Positions 24,350 through 33,603 of a stretch of DNA of 64,000 nt are shown in pieces; position 1 is the first letter of the stretch, and every line of letters begins with the position of its first letter. The stretch is from Agreia pratensis (GTDB lineage Bacteria > Actinomycetota > Actinomycetes > Actinomycetales > Microbacteriaceae), in contig NZ_FXAY01000002.1 of NCBI RefSeq assembly GCF_900177685.1, positions 372,001-436,000 on the forward strand. The letters run 5' to 3'. A program made the position numbers and the translations under genes. The notes beneath the pieces were generated by a model. The model ran no database searches, was not told the origin of the DNA, and saw only the letters and a program-made list of their open reading frames with translations.

Positions 24350-26356
24350 TCAGCCGATCAGCGACGGGCGCAGGTCTCTCAGAGTGCGCGTTCTCGTCAT
24401 TCGACGTGCGCCGATCCACGACAGGGCGAGCGCTCCGAGCATGAACGCGAGCAGTACGGCCACGTCGGCCCACGCCAGCGCGAGGTTGCCGCCGTACATG
24501 AGCTGCCGGATGCCGTCGACCGCGTATCCCATCGGCAGCGCATGGTGCAACGCGGCAAGCGGGCCAGGCAAGGTCTGCCACGGGAACGTGCCGCCGGCGG
24601 TGACGAGTTGCAGCACCATCAGCACGAGCCCCAAGAACTGACCGACGCTGCCCAGCCACACGTTGAGCGCGAGAATGATCGCTGCATACGTCACCGAGGT
24701 CACGATCATGAATCCGAGCATGCCCAGCGGGTTCGCCACCTGGTACCCGAGGGCGAGAGTGACGATGCCGAACACGGCGATCATCTGAACGGCGCCGAGG
24801 ATGCCGGGGGTCATGAGGCCTGCGGCGGTCACCCGACCGGGCTTGCGGAGCGCCGTGAGCGCGCGCTTCGACAGCGGCTTGATGATGAGGAACAGGGCGT
24901 AGATGCCGATCCAGGCTGCAAGGCTGATGAAGAACGGCGCCATTCCCGCGCCGTAGGTGCTCGCCTTGGTGACCGCGCTCGTGTTGATCGCGGCCGGGTC
25001 GGAGATGACCGAGGCGCTCTTCTCACGCTGCGCGGCTGTCTCGATGGGAAGCTTGCCGAGTCCCTCCGTGAGCCCGGTCGACAGCTTGTGCGCCCCGTCG
25101 TCGAGCTTCAGGATGCCGGTCTGCAGATCGGCGGCGCCCGATGCGAGGGCGGGAGTGCCAGCCGCGAGGGTAGCGCTGCCGTCGGCGAGCTGCTGGGTTC
25201 CGTCGGCCAGCGTGGATGCGCCTGCCGACGCGTCGGAGATTCCCCCGGCCAGGGTCGGAGCCGAGGCCGCGAGAGTCGCCGTGCCGTCGGCTACCTGCTG
25301 ACTTCCGGAGGCGAGGGCGGCGAGCTTGCCGTTCAGATCTTGGATCTTCGTGTTGGCGTCGACGACCTGCTGCCCGATCGGGTCGAGGGCCGCGAGCAGC
25401 TCGTCTGCCTGTTGCTGGGTGATGACCTTGTCTTGGACGAGCTTCGCCACCTGGTCGGTGAGCTTAGCCTTCGTCTGCGGCAGGTCCGTTGCGATGGTGT
25501 TCGCTTGGGCGGCGTAGGTCGCTCCCGTGGTTGCGAGCTCTGCGTTGCCCGCTGCCACCTGCTGGGCACCGGTATTCAGCGCTTCCGTGTCTGCAGGCAG
25601 GGTCGACGTCGCGTTCGCCAGCTGCTGCAATCCGGTGCTGAGGTCGGAGGCGCCCGTGTTCGCCTGTGACGCGCCGGTCGCGAGTTGCTGCGCCCCGTCG
25701 TTCGCGGAAGCGGCGCCAGCAGCGAGCTGGGCCGATCCGTTCGCGGCCGTCGTCGTGCCGTCGGCGAGCTGGTTCGCTCCGTCGATGGCGGTCTCGAGGC
25801 TGGTACCCACGTCTGCGAAACCATCGAGGAACTTGAGTGCGGCCTCTTTTCCGACCTTCTCGGCGATCGACGAGCGCACCTTCTCCGCGACGTTTCCGGC
25901 GATCGTGGTGGCCAGGAAGCTGTTCGTATCGTTCGTGGTGAGCTCGACCGACGCCTGCTTCGGTGACGTGGTGGTGGGCGACGTGAGGTCGGTCGAGAAG
26001 TCCTTGCCCAGGGTGAGCACGAAGTCGAACGTGCCGTCGCTGACCCCGGTCTTCGCCTCGGCCGACGTAGCCTCGATCCACTTGACGCTGTTGTCTTTCA
26101 GCAGCTCGTCGCGCACCTCATCGCCGTAGTTCACGGTCGACGCGGTTCCGTCGGCATCGGTCTGCTTGGCGCCCGTGTCTTCGACGACGAGGCCCACGGG
26201 CACATCTTTCAGATTGCCGTAGGGGTCGTTGTTGCCCCAGAGGTAGAGACCGGCGTAGATGATGGGAACGCACATCAGCGCGATGAGCGCCAGGATTCCC
26301 ATCTTCGAGGAGGTGAGTCTGCGCAGTTCCGCGCGGACGAGCGTGACGATGGTCAT
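24350..26356 (-). CDS. YhgE/Pip-family ABC-2-type membrane protein
   Basis: A 668-residue protein. One N-terminal helix (MGILALIALMCVPIIYAGLYLWGNNDPYGNL) is the YhgE/Pip signature. A long extracytoplasmic region (about 45-440) contains many Ala/Gly/Gln heptad-like repeats (GAxQLAxGxxxLAxG) predicted to be coiled coil. Five C-terminal helices of the ABC-2 permease fold follow (about 455-655). Relatives are linked to phage infection (Pip), type VII secretion accessory functions or envelope export, and the substrate is not known. Its ATG overlaps the stop of the ATPase-like gene (ATGA), completing a TetR / ATPase-like / permease operon. Confidence 0.87.
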   Translation of the reverse strand: MTIVTLVRAELRRLTSSKMGILALIALMCVPIIYAGLYLWGNNDPYGNLKDVPVGLVVEDTGAKQTDADGTASTVNYGDEVRDELLKDNSVKWIEATSAEAKTGVSDGTFDFVLTLGKDFSTDLTSPTTTSPKQASVELTTNDTNSFLATTIAGNVAEKVRSSIAEKVGKEAALKFLDGFADVGTSLETAIDGANQLADGTTTAANGSAQLAAGAASANDGAQQLATGASQANTGASDLSTGLQQLANATSTLPADTEALNTGAQQVAAGNAELATTGATYAAQANTIATDLPQTKAKLTDQVAKLVQDKVITQQQADELLAALDPIGQQVVDANTKIQDLNGKLAALASGSQQVADGTATLAASAPTLAGGISDASAGASTLADGTQQLADGSATLAAGTPALASGAADLQTGILKLDDGAHKLSTGLTEGLGKLPIETAAQREKSASVISDPAAINTSAVTKASTYGAGMAPFFISLAAWIGIYALFLIIKPLSKRALTALRKPGRVTAAGLMTPGILGAVQMIAVFGIVTLALGYQVANPLGMLGFMIVTSVTYAAIILALNVWLGSVGQFLGLVLMVLQLVTAGGTFPWQTLPGPLAALHHALPMGYAVDGIRQLMYGGNLALAWADVAVLLAFMLGALALSWIGARRMTRTRTLRDLRPSLIG

Positions 26357-27138
26357 TTCGTGTCTTCTTCTTCTACGACGTCGAGCTCTTCTACGATCTC
26401 GGGTTCTTCGGTAATTTCGGGTTCTTCGATCACGTCGGGTTCATCGATCACGTCGGGTTCTTCGATCACGTCGGGTTCTTCGATCACGTCGGCAACGGGC
26501 GATTCAGGCAGCACATGTTTCGGTGCCACCGTCGCCTCGGGTTCGGCGAGCGCCGCGTCGAGCAGTGCCACCGAGGCCGCGCCCGCGATCACTAGCACCG
26601 CGTAGCCGCGCTCGGCCAGGCCTTCGGCGATCGGGTACCACTCGAGCGGGTGGCCACCGTGTCGATCGGGAGAGGTGAGCACAAGGGCCTCCACGTTGTC
26701 GCGCATGGCGGCCAGCTCGGCCAGCACGTGCAGTCGAACGGTGGCGGGCACGTGTTCGATGGGCATGCGGGCGAATTCGCGGGCGCCGAGGGTGTCGAGC
26801 GTCTCGAGAACGGCCTTCGACGACGATGGCATCTCGGCGAACATCAGCTCCTCCTGCACGATGCCATCGAGACGCAGACCGCTGGCCGGCTCTGAGATAT
26901 CGGGGGCGTCGACGACAGCCACGGATGCGCGCAGCTCGTCATCGCTCATCTCGGGGTCGCGGGTCACCGAGCCCTGCTCGGGCACCATGCGCCCGCTCGC
27001 GATGAGCGCGAGCAGTGTCGGTCGCTGTGCAGTCTCCGTCGCCACGAGGGTGACGGAGCCGCTTTCGAAACCGACGGTCGTCGCGGGGAGCGCATCAGCG
27101 CCCTCACCCGCGGTCACGTCGATGAGGTCGATTCTCAT
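26353..27138 (-). CDS. Degenerate ABC-ATPase-like protein with acidic repeat tail
   Basis: A 261-residue protein placed where an ABC ATPase would pair with YhgE. The layout MRIDLIDVTAGEGADALPAT, SGSVTLVATETAQRPTLLALIASGR, AVLETLDTLGARE, LTSPDRHGG follows the order of ABC domains. However, the Walker A GxxGxGKS is absent (ATETAQRPT), and signature and Walker B motifs are weak. The C-terminus (about 218-261) is a run of DVIEEP-type hexapeptide repeats. It is probably a non-hydrolysing partner. The start overlaps the TetR stop (ATGA). An alternative upstream start would sit inside the TetR gene and is not favoured. Confidence 0.6.
   Translation of the reverse strand: MRIDLIDVTAGEGADALPATTVGFESGSVTLVATETAQRPTLLALIASGRMVPEQGSVTRDPEMSDDELRASVAVVDAPDISEPASGLRLDGIVQEELMFAEMPSSSKAVLETLDTLGAREFARMPIEHVPATVRLHVLAELAAMRDNVEALVLTSPDRHGGHPLEWYPIAEGLAERGYAVLVIAGAASVALLDAALAEPEATVAPKHVLPESPVADVIEEPDVIEEPDVIDEPDVIEEPEITEEPEIVEELDVVEEEDTK
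26385..26491. repeat. 18-bp tandem repeats encoding (DVIEEP)n
   Basis: In-frame tandem units of 18 bp (ATCACGTCGGGTTCTTCG on the plus strand), most perfect around 26428-26487 and degenerating towards 26385, encode the acidic tail of the ATPase-like protein. They are a likely site of length variation by slippage. Confidence 0.85.
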
Positions 27139-27833
27139 GGTCTGGCTCCTGCTGAACGTTCTGAAAGGCGGCTGGATGCTGGGGGCTGCGCCTCGAGGGC
27201 GAGCTCGGGCGAGGCGTCGATGAGTTCGGCCGCCTCGCGCCACGACAGACCGGCGGTGCTGAGCGCCACGAGAATGACGAGGCGGTGGCCCTCTCCGTGA
27301 GAGATGTCGTCGCGAACAGCCTCGTCGAGCACCGAGAGGGCAGCGCCCTCGATGAGTCGAGCCAGTGTGCGCGGCTCGATGTCGGTGCGCAGCTGGCCCG
27401 CGGCGACACCCTGCTCGACGATGGCGAGAACTCCCCGGCGAACGGGATCGAGCCCTTCGGCCACGATCTCTCGGCGTGGTCCGCGGATCGCGAGTTGGGC
27501 GGTCACGCGCACGTCCTCGACCTCGCTCCAGAGGCGAGCCCCGACGAGGGCGAGTGCCACGCGCGCGTCGTCATGCCGGATGGGAGCGAGCGCCGCGGTG
27601 ACCCGGGCGATGCCGCGATCGTTTAACTCCGCGACGAGCTCGTCGCGAGTGCTGAAGTGCCCATAGATCGAGCGTCGCGACAGACCGGCGGCCGATGCGA
27701 TCGTCTCGAGCGACGCATCCGGGTTGTGATTGAGCTCGGAGATCGCGGCGTCGAGAATAGCGATTCTGTTCTCGGCGGCGTCGCGCCGAGGGGCGCGAGC
27801 GGCTCGATGAGGTGAGGTGCTGGTGTTGGTCAC
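27135..27833 (-). CDS. TetR-family transcriptional regulator
   Basis: A 232-residue repressor. The N-terminal helix-turn-helix is AAENRIAILDAAISELNHNPDA, then LETIASAAGLSRRSIYGHFSTRDELVAEL. A C-terminal ligand-binding domain follows. The GTG start at 27833 is 6 nt after a TAGAAT -10 box, with TTGCAC 17 bp further upstream. A perfect 28-bp inverted repeat spans the -35 and spacer, so autoregulation is likely. It is the first gene of the operon with the ATPase-like and YhgE genes, and probably controls that exporter in response to an unknown ligand. Confidence 0.9.
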   Translation of the reverse strand: MTNTSTSPHRAARAPRRDAAENRIAILDAAISELNHNPDASLETIASAAGLSRRSIYGHFSTRDELVAELNDRGIARVTAALAPIRHDDARVALALVGARLWSEVEDVRVTAQLAIRGPRREIVAEGLDPVRRGVLAIVEQGVAAGQLRTDIEPRTLARLIEGAALSVLDEAVRDDISHGEGHRLVILVALSTAGLSWREAAELIDASPELALEAQPPASSRLSERSAGARP

Positions 27834-27839
27834 TGGTCG

Positions 27840-27873
27840 ATTCTAATAACTTGCACACTCATGTGCAAGTTAT
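27840..27873 (-). promoter_or_regulatory. Promoter with overlapping TetR operator
   Basis: Minus-strand promoter: -35 TTGCAC (27863-27868), 17-bp spacer, -10 TAGAAT (27840-27845), start codon 6 nt further. A perfect inverted repeat with 12-bp arms (ATAACTTGCACA / TGTGCAAGTTAT, 27846-27873, 4-bp spacer) covers the -35 and the whole spacer. This is the geometry expected of a repressor site. Confidence 0.88.
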
Positions 27874-27886
27874 CGACATGTGACGG

Positions 27887-28159
27887 TTAGCCGAGGTGGC
27901 GGGCGAGCAGGGTCAGCACCTGGTCGGCTGTCGGCACGCCGGATGCTCGGGCGAGCTCCGCACCCGATTCGTCGCGAACCACGACGGTCGGGGTCGCGAC
28001 GATGTTCGCCCGTTCGGCGTCGTCGGGGCTCGATGCCACGTTCGACTCGCTGAACTCGACGCGCTCACCCACGAGGGGCTGCACCTGCTCGAGAACGCTT
28101 CGGGTCTGTGTGCACGCGCCACAGAAGCTCGAGCTGTAGAGGTGTACGGAGAGCGGCAT
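27887..28159 (-). CDS. Thioredoxin/glutaredoxin-like protein with CGAC motif
   Basis: A 90-residue thioredoxin-fold protein. The redox motif CGAC lies in LYSSSFCGACTQTRSVLEQV, and the cis-proline segment is VATPTVVVRDESGAELARASG. It is shorter than classical thioredoxin (about 105) and resembles actinobacterial thioredoxin-family or mycoredoxin-like small proteins. It probably reduces disulfides in the cytosol. ATG 28159 gives the expected beta-strand start (MPLSVHLYS); a longer in-frame extension lacks similarity. The gene is divergent from the DUF3151 gene. Confidence 0.75.
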   Translation of the reverse strand: MPLSVHLYSSSFCGACTQTRSVLEQVQPLVGERVEFSESNVASSPDDAERANIVATPTVVVRDESGAELARASGVPTADQVLTLLARHLG

Positions 28160-28219
28160 ACAGAGTGCAACGGTATTCGGGCCCCGGGATTCCCGACGAC
28201 CCTGGCGTACCATCGAGTT

Positions 28220-28705
28220 ATGAGCGGCGACAACCTCCTCGGCCTGCCCGAGACACTCCTTTCTGAAGACACGGCTGTTATGGAGGCGCTCGCGGAGCGT
28301 TCTCCCGCGACGGCGGCAGATCTCGGCGAACTGGTCAAGCGGTTCCCCACCTCGTCACTGCTGTGGGCGCTGTTAGCTGAGGAGCTGTGGGCGGTCGGAG
28401 CGGTTCTGCCCTCCTACGCGTACGCGCGGGTCGGCTACCACCGCGGCCTCGACGCGCTCCGCAAGGGCGGCTGGCGTGGGCAGGGGCCGGTTCCCTGGTC
28501 GCACGAGCCCAACCGCGGGGTGCTTCTGTCGCTCTACACGCTGCGTCGCGCTGCGGAGGCATTCGGTGAGGTCGACGAGGTCAAGCGGCTCGGAGACTTC
28601 CTGCAGATGTCAGATCCCCGAGCGATCGACGCCATCGAGGCGACGATCCGGCCCGTCAACGATCAGCCGGTGACCGAGGCCATCATCATTCGCGGTCAAG
28701 ACTGA
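28220..28705 (+). CDS. DUF3151 family protein
   Basis: A 161-residue actinobacterial protein of unknown function. The family signatures are clear: NLLGLPETLLSEDTAV near the start, then YAYARVGYHRGLDALRKGGW and GPVPWSHEPNRGVLLSLY. It is predicted helical, cytosolic and TPR-like. TACCAT lies 6 nt before ATG 28220 and no ribosome-binding site is visible, so it is probably leaderless. The stop overlaps the 3' end of the convergent Pr6Pr gene by 10 nt. Confidence 0.88.
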   Translation: MSGDNLLGLPETLLSEDTAVMEALAERSPATAADLGELVKRFPTSSLLWALLAEELWAVGAVLPSYAYARVGYHRGLDALRKGGWRGQGPVPWSHEPNRGVLLSLYTLRRAAEAFGEVDEVKRLGDFLQMSDPRAIDAIEATIRPVNDQPVTEAIIIRGQD

Positions 28706-29334
28706 CGCCGGATCGCTTCTCGTCCCACGCGCCTGCTGTAGACGATCGCGAGTGCGGCCAGTCCCAGCAGAACGATGCTCAGCGCCACGATATAAGCGAT
28801 CGCGCTGCCCCATCCGGCGGTGGCCGGGTCGAGGAACGGGTACGGGTAGATGCCGTTCGATACGGCGCCGCGCAGCAGTGAATACGCGAGCCAGGCAACC
28901 GGGTAGATCATGACGATCCGCAGTGTGCGCCAACTCAACGCCGGGCGACCGGGCGAGATGAGCCAATCGAGAACGATGAGAATCGGGATCCAGACGTGGA
29001 TGACCTCGTTCGGCCAGCTGAGTCCTTGGAATCCGTTGTACGGCACGTTGCGCAGCAGCAGGTTGTAGACGCCCGCCGTGATGATCGCGTAGGTGAGCGT
29101 CGCCATCCGAACGGTGGTGAAGAGTTCCGTGTCGCGCGACACTCGGAGCGCGAGAATGCCTCCGACGATGAAGACGACGATGTTCATCAACGAGGTCTCG
29201 ATGGTGAAGTAGCTGAAGTACTCCCACGGATCGAAGGCGTTGTTCACCACCCGGTCGTTGATCTGGATGACGATGGTCGCCAACAAACCGATGCCGGCAA
29301 GAAGGCGCACGGCACCCACAACTCTTCTGCTCAT
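28696..29334 (-). CDS. Pr6Pr family membrane protein
   Basis: A 212-residue integral membrane protein with six predicted helices. The pattern YFSYFTIETSLMNIVVFIVGG, then NEVIHVWIPILIVLDWLISPGR and YPVAWLAYSLLRGAVSNGIYPYPFLDP is typical of the Pr6Pr family (FAR-17a/AIG1-like). The function in bacteria is unknown; eukaryotic relatives hydrolyse fatty-acid esters of hydroxy fatty acids. It is transcribed towards DUF3151 and divergently from purA (145-nt gap). Confidence 0.82.
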   Translation of the reverse strand: MSRRVVGAVRLLAGIGLLATIVIQINDRVVNNAFDPWEYFSYFTIETSLMNIVVFIVGGILALRVSRDTELFTTVRMATLTYAIITAGVYNLLLRNVPYNGFQGLSWPNEVIHVWIPILIVLDWLISPGRPALSWRTLRIVMIYPVAWLAYSLLRGAVSNGIYPYPFLDPATAGWGSAIAYIVALSIVLLGLAALAIVYSRRVGREAIRRQS

Positions 29335-29479
29335 GATATCGATTCGTAGCAGACCAGAATGCGGGTTGGCCTTGTCGGCGAAGTCTCAGACATCCGCCTG
29401 GAGTTACTATGGGGTGGAATCTCTTAGCGGGTTCCGGCCACTCCTCGACACCGAGGCTTCTGACCGATAGGACACATTC

Positions 29480-30766
<1,287 letters not shown>

Positions 30767-30771
30767 CGACG

Positions 30772-31419
30772 GTGCGGTGCACGCGGCCGCCCTTCGGTGG
30801 CGTCTTGGAGGGGCGTTTCGTCTCGCTCGAGCCGCTGACCCGGCAACTCGTGCCGGAGCTGTTCGCGGCCATCGGGCATCCGCAGATCTTCGCCGGCGGC
30901 TACGGCGGCGGGCCCGCCGCCTACCGCGACACGCTCGAGGGCTTCACCGAGTTCGCCGAGTCGTATTACGCGTGGGATGCCGCGAATGTGCACGCGGTGC
31001 GCCTCGTCGGCGGGCCGCACGACGGGCTGCTGGTCGGCACGTCGACGCTCGGCGACTTCGATGTGTCGCTGGGCTACGCGCACCTCGGTTGGACCGCCTA
31101 CGACCCGCGGGTGTGGGGAACGGTGGTGAACGCCGAGGCGAAGCTGCTGATTCTCGGCTCGGCCTTCGATAGTGGATTCGAGCGCGTCAAGATCCAGGCC
31201 GACGTGTTGAACACTCGATCGCGCGCGGCGATCCAGAAGCTCGGTGCGACGTTCGAGGGTGTCGCCCGCCACGACATGCGTCGAGCAGACGGAGCGTGGC
31301 GCGACTCCGCCATCTTCTCGATCCTGAGCAGCGAGTGGCCGGGCATCAGGCGGCGTCTCGAAGAGCGTCTCGACAGCCAGGGCGGGCGACCGGTCGAGCT
31401 TCGGCAGAGCGCACAATAG
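30772..31419 (+). CDS. GNAT-family N-acetyltransferase (RimJ/RimL-like)
   Basis: A 215-residue acetyltransferase of the RimJ/RimL-type GNAT subgroup. GRFVSLEPLTRQLVPELF is the start, GYAHLGWTAYDPRVWGTVVNAEAK the substrate and CoA region, and GFERVKIQADVLNTRSRAAIQKLGATFEGVARH the C-terminal GNAT core. It may acetylate a protein N-terminus or small molecule; the target is unknown. GTG 30772 is taken as start, 5 nt after the purA stop, implying co-transcription with purA. Confidence 0.82.
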   Translation: MRCTRPPFGGVLEGRFVSLEPLTRQLVPELFAAIGHPQIFAGGYGGGPAAYRDTLEGFTEFAESYYAWDAANVHAVRLVGGPHDGLLVGTSTLGDFDVSLGYAHLGWTAYDPRVWGTVVNAEAKLLILGSAFDSGFERVKIQADVLNTRSRAAIQKLGATFEGVARHDMRRADGAWRDSAIFSILSSEWPGIRRRLEERLDSQGGRPVELRQSAQ

Positions 31420-31481
31420 TCCCTGCAAAGACACATTGTATGACGCTGCATCCGGCGCCGTTTCATGGTGGACTTGTCTTC

Positions 31482-31904
31482 ATGGACGCTCTCTACACTG
31501 CAATTGCCCACGCATCCGGCGGTGGCCGCGATGGCCACGTTCGAAGCGAAGACGACCGACTCGATTTCGACACCAGGCCCCCTGTCGAGATGGGTGGAAG
31601 CGGCGAGGGTACGAACCCCGAGCAGCTCTTCGCCGCCGGCTACTCGGCCTGCTTCCTCGGTGCTGTTCACGCCGTGGGGCGTGAGATGAAGCTCGACACC
31701 AAAGATGCCGCAGTCTCAGCCAGCGTCTCGATCGGTCCGAGCGCCGACACCGGCTTCGAGATCGCTGCCGAGCTCGACATCTACATTCCGAACGTCACGG
31801 CCGACGAGGCTCGTACCATCGCCGAAACCGCCCACCGCGATATCTGCCCCTACTCGAAGGCGATTAACGGCAACGTGCCCGTCGTTCTCAACATCGTCGA
31901 ATAG
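31482..31904 (+). CDS. ohr: Ohr/OsmC-family organic hydroperoxide reductase
   Basis: A 140-residue cytosolic peroxidase that reduces organic hydroperoxides. Both reactive cysteines are present (AGYSACFLGAVHAVG and RDICPYSKAINGN), as is the Arg-containing DFDTRPPVEMGGSGEGTNPEQLFA. The start MDALYTAIAHASGGGRDGHV aligns with typical Ohr N-termini; an in-frame ATG at 31440 would add 14 atypical residues. No OhrR regulator gene is adjacent. A REP-like hairpin (31931-31977) follows. Confidence 0.88.
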   Translation: MDALYTAIAHASGGGRDGHVRSEDDRLDFDTRPPVEMGGSGEGTNPEQLFAAGYSACFLGAVHAVGREMKLDTKDAAVSASVSIGPSADTGFEIAAELDIYIPNVTADEARTIAETAHRDICPYSKAINGNVPVVLNIVE

Positions 31905-31930
31905 CAACCCCGTCGAATAGCAATCCCGTC
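31893..31930. repeat. 16-bp tandem duplication at the ohr stop
   Basis: GTCGAATAGCAACCCC is followed directly by GTCGAATAGCAATCCC, then a third GTCG. The first unit holds the ohr stop codon, so the duplication leaves the protein unchanged. It abuts the REP-like element and may reflect an insertion event. Confidence 0.7.
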
Positions 31931-31977
31931 GTTCCCTGAGCCTGTCGAAGAGCATCTCTTCGACAGGCTCAGGGAAC
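31931..31977. repeat. REP-like perfect inverted repeat (CCCTGAGCCTGTCGAA family)
   Basis: The 22-bp arms (31931-31952 and 31956-31977, beginning GTTCCCTGAGCCTGTCGAAG) are perfectly complementary around a 3-nt loop. A shorter member of the family lies at 9753-9782. It sits between ohr and the chorismate mutase gene and could terminate ohr transcription. Confidence 0.88.
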
Positions 31978-32007
31978 GTACGTGCTTAAGTCGCTAAAGT
32001 TCTGGTT

Positions 32008-32322
32008 ATGTCTGACACCGCCGCCGCACCCGACGATGCCCTCCGCAAGCTCGAAGCCATCAGGCAGTCGATCGACAACATCGATGCGGCCCTGATCCAC
32101 CTTCTCGCCGAGCGGTTCAAGTTCACGCAGGGTGTGGGCGAGCTCAAGGCCGCGAACGGACTGCCGCCGGCAGATCTCGATCGCGAGGCGCGTCAGATCA
32201 AGCGCCTGCGCGCTCTGGCCGAGGAGTCTCACCTCGACCCCGACCTCGCCGAGAAATTCTTGAACTTCATTGTGGCCGAGGTCATCCACCACCACCGGCG
32301 TATAGCCGGAGAGGCTGAGTAG
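32008..32322 (+). CDS. Chorismate mutase (AroQ type)
   Basis: A 104-residue all-alpha chorismate mutase that makes prephenate for Phe and Tyr synthesis. IRQSIDNIDAALIHLLAERFKFTQGVGELKA contains the Arg and Lys active-site positions; REARQIKRLRALAEESHLDPDLAEKFLNFIVAEVIHHHRRI completes the AroQ fold. It is short and apparently cytosolic, as expected for actinobacterial enzymes that need a DAHP synthase partner. TAAAGT (31995-32000) lies 7 nt before ATG, so it is probably leaderless. Confidence 0.88.
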   Translation: MSDTAAAPDDALRKLEAIRQSIDNIDAALIHLLAERFKFTQGVGELKAANGLPPADLDREARQIKRLRALAEESHLDPDLAEKFLNFIVAEVIHHHRRIAGEAE

Positions 32323-32331
32323 GCGCGCAGC

Positions 32332-32469
32332 CTAGAACTGATTGTTCTTGTTGTGGCGGCGCAGAGCGCGGGCCACGATGAAGAGCGCTGCTCCCACGAG
32401 CAGCACCACGAGTCCGAGCACGATGTAGGTCGAGACGGGCAATCCGGTCTGGGCAAGTTCAAAGGGCAT
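32332..32469 (-). CDS. 45-residue LAQTG sorting-signal-only protein
   Basis: The reading frame encodes MPFELAQTGLPVSTYIVLGL..., comprising an LAQTG sortase-type motif at residues 5-9, one transmembrane helix (about 14-35) and a basic tail (RALRRHNKNN). There is no signal peptide and no passenger domain before the motif. It lies 30 nt downstream of the 2-TM protein gene on the same strand, as the probable last gene of the WXG100 cassette. Similar sequences close true surface proteins at 1815-2723 and 45244-48012. It may be a remnant of a longer surface protein or a functional membrane micro-protein. Confidence 0.7.
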   Translation of the reverse strand: MPFELAQTGLPVSTYIVLGLVVLLVGAALFIVARALRRHNKNNQF

Positions 32470-32499
32470 GTGTGGGTCTCTTTCTCTCGAGATACTCTC

Positions 32500-32931
32500 T
32501 CATGAGTGGCCTCGCTGGGGCACCACGGTGTCTCGGTTGCGGAGCGTACGGGGTAGTCCCCGCGCTATCCGCAACTTCTGCGCGCGACGCTCCTTGGCGT
32601 AGTAGACCCAGGAGAAGATGGGGAACGCCAGGAATCCAATGTAGGTGACCCACATGTAGGGCTCCCACGGCGTGGATTTCTCCGGCGCAGGTAGGAGGCC
32701 GGCATCTTGGGCCGCAATTATCGCTAAGAGTACACCGACACCAACGGCGGCCGCGGTGAGGATGATCGACAGAGCGAGTAGTCCACCCGCAGAGTTCACA
32801 GGAAGAACCAGGCTGCCTTTTCTCCCCTTGTAGACGCCATACTCCTCGAGAGTCAGCCCACGGGCGGCGGCATCTTCCTCGGAAAGGCGCGCATAATATC
32901 CGCGGCGGGGCCGGGGCTGTTCATCGGTCAC
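32500..32931 (-). CDS. Two-helix membrane protein of WXG100 cassette
   Basis: A 143-residue protein not recognised as a known family. A charged N-terminus (RRGYYARLSEEDAAARGLTLEEYGVYKGRKG) precedes two transmembrane helices (about 47-70 and 93-112) and a basic C-terminal tail. Its GTG overlaps the stop of the upstream gene (GTGA), so the two are translationally coupled. Position after a putative secreted effector would suit a membrane immunity or accessory role, but that is inference from context only. Confidence 0.6.
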   Translation of the reverse strand: MTDEQPRPRRGYYARLSEEDAAARGLTLEEYGVYKGRKGSLVLPVNSAGGLLALSIILTAAAVGVGVLLAIIAAQDAGLLPAPEKSTPWEPYMWVTYIGFLAFPIFSWVYYAKERRAQKLRIARGLPRTLRNRDTVVPQRGHS

Positions 32932-33575
32932 GACAACGGGGTCAAGGTGTTGCGGAGTTCCGCAATCGCGTCACGCAACTCGAGGTCGGTAAGGCCGATA
33001 CGTTCCATCACGTCGGGGTCGCCCTCGGTGACAGTACCGACGGCCCAGTTCGCGCCATCCGGTCGCACAAGCAGAAGCGACTCCGCCCCATCTACGCGGG
33101 CACGCAGCATCGCTGTACCTTCCGGATACTGTCGCACGTGCTCCTGCAGGATTTCGAGTTCGGCGTTCGGGCCGGATACATCGGGATCTTGCGCGAAGAC
33201 GAACCAGGTGAGCAAAGTGCGCGGCTGCATCAGCAGGCTGACCGGGTCAGACTCTACGTGCACGACGGTGTCGGCGATCTCATCGTGGATGAGAGTGATC
33301 TCGGTCCACAGGGTGGCGCGTCCGAGGGCGTACGCGACGGGCAGTGCCGCCTCTTCAACCTCGATCTCTTCGTCGACGACCGTGGCAAAGCCTCGGCCCA
33401 GGAGGGAGGATGCTCCAGCGACCGGAAGAACATCGGATTGCATCTCTTCCGTGAGACGTAGTACTCGTGCGCTCATCTCGGATTCGGGGGTCGACATGCG
33501 CTTGAGTAGGTAGGCGATCTCGGCGTAGCCGAAACCGATGGCGTCGGCGGTCTTCTCCGCGGTCTGGTCAGTCAT
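32928..33575 (-). CDS. Unknown cytosolic protein of WXG100 cassette (possible chaperone)
   Basis: A 215-residue acidic soluble protein with no family I recognise. It is a mixed alpha/beta protein: VLRLTEEMQSDVLPVAGASSL, ALPVAYALGRATLWTEITLIHDEIADTVVHV and DGAESLLLVRPDGANWAVGTVTEGDP. Size and context (between a WXG100 protein and a membrane protein) recall EspG-like chaperones of type VII secretion, but I see no diagnostic motif. ATG 33575 has AAAGGA 7 nt upstream. It starts 28 nt after the WXG100 gene and overlaps the next gene. Confidence 0.6.
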   Translation of the reverse strand: MTDQTAEKTADAIGFGYAEIAYLLKRMSTPESEMSARVLRLTEEMQSDVLPVAGASSLLGRGFATVVDEEIEVEEAALPVAYALGRATLWTEITLIHDEIADTVVHVESDPVSLLMQPRTLLTWFVFAQDPDVSGPNAELEILQEHVRQYPEGTAMLRARVDGAESLLLVRPDGANWAVGTVTEGDPDVMERIGLTDLELRDAIAELRNTLTPLS

Positions 33576-33603
33576 CAATTAGTCCTTTCGGGGGAGTTAG
33601 AGC

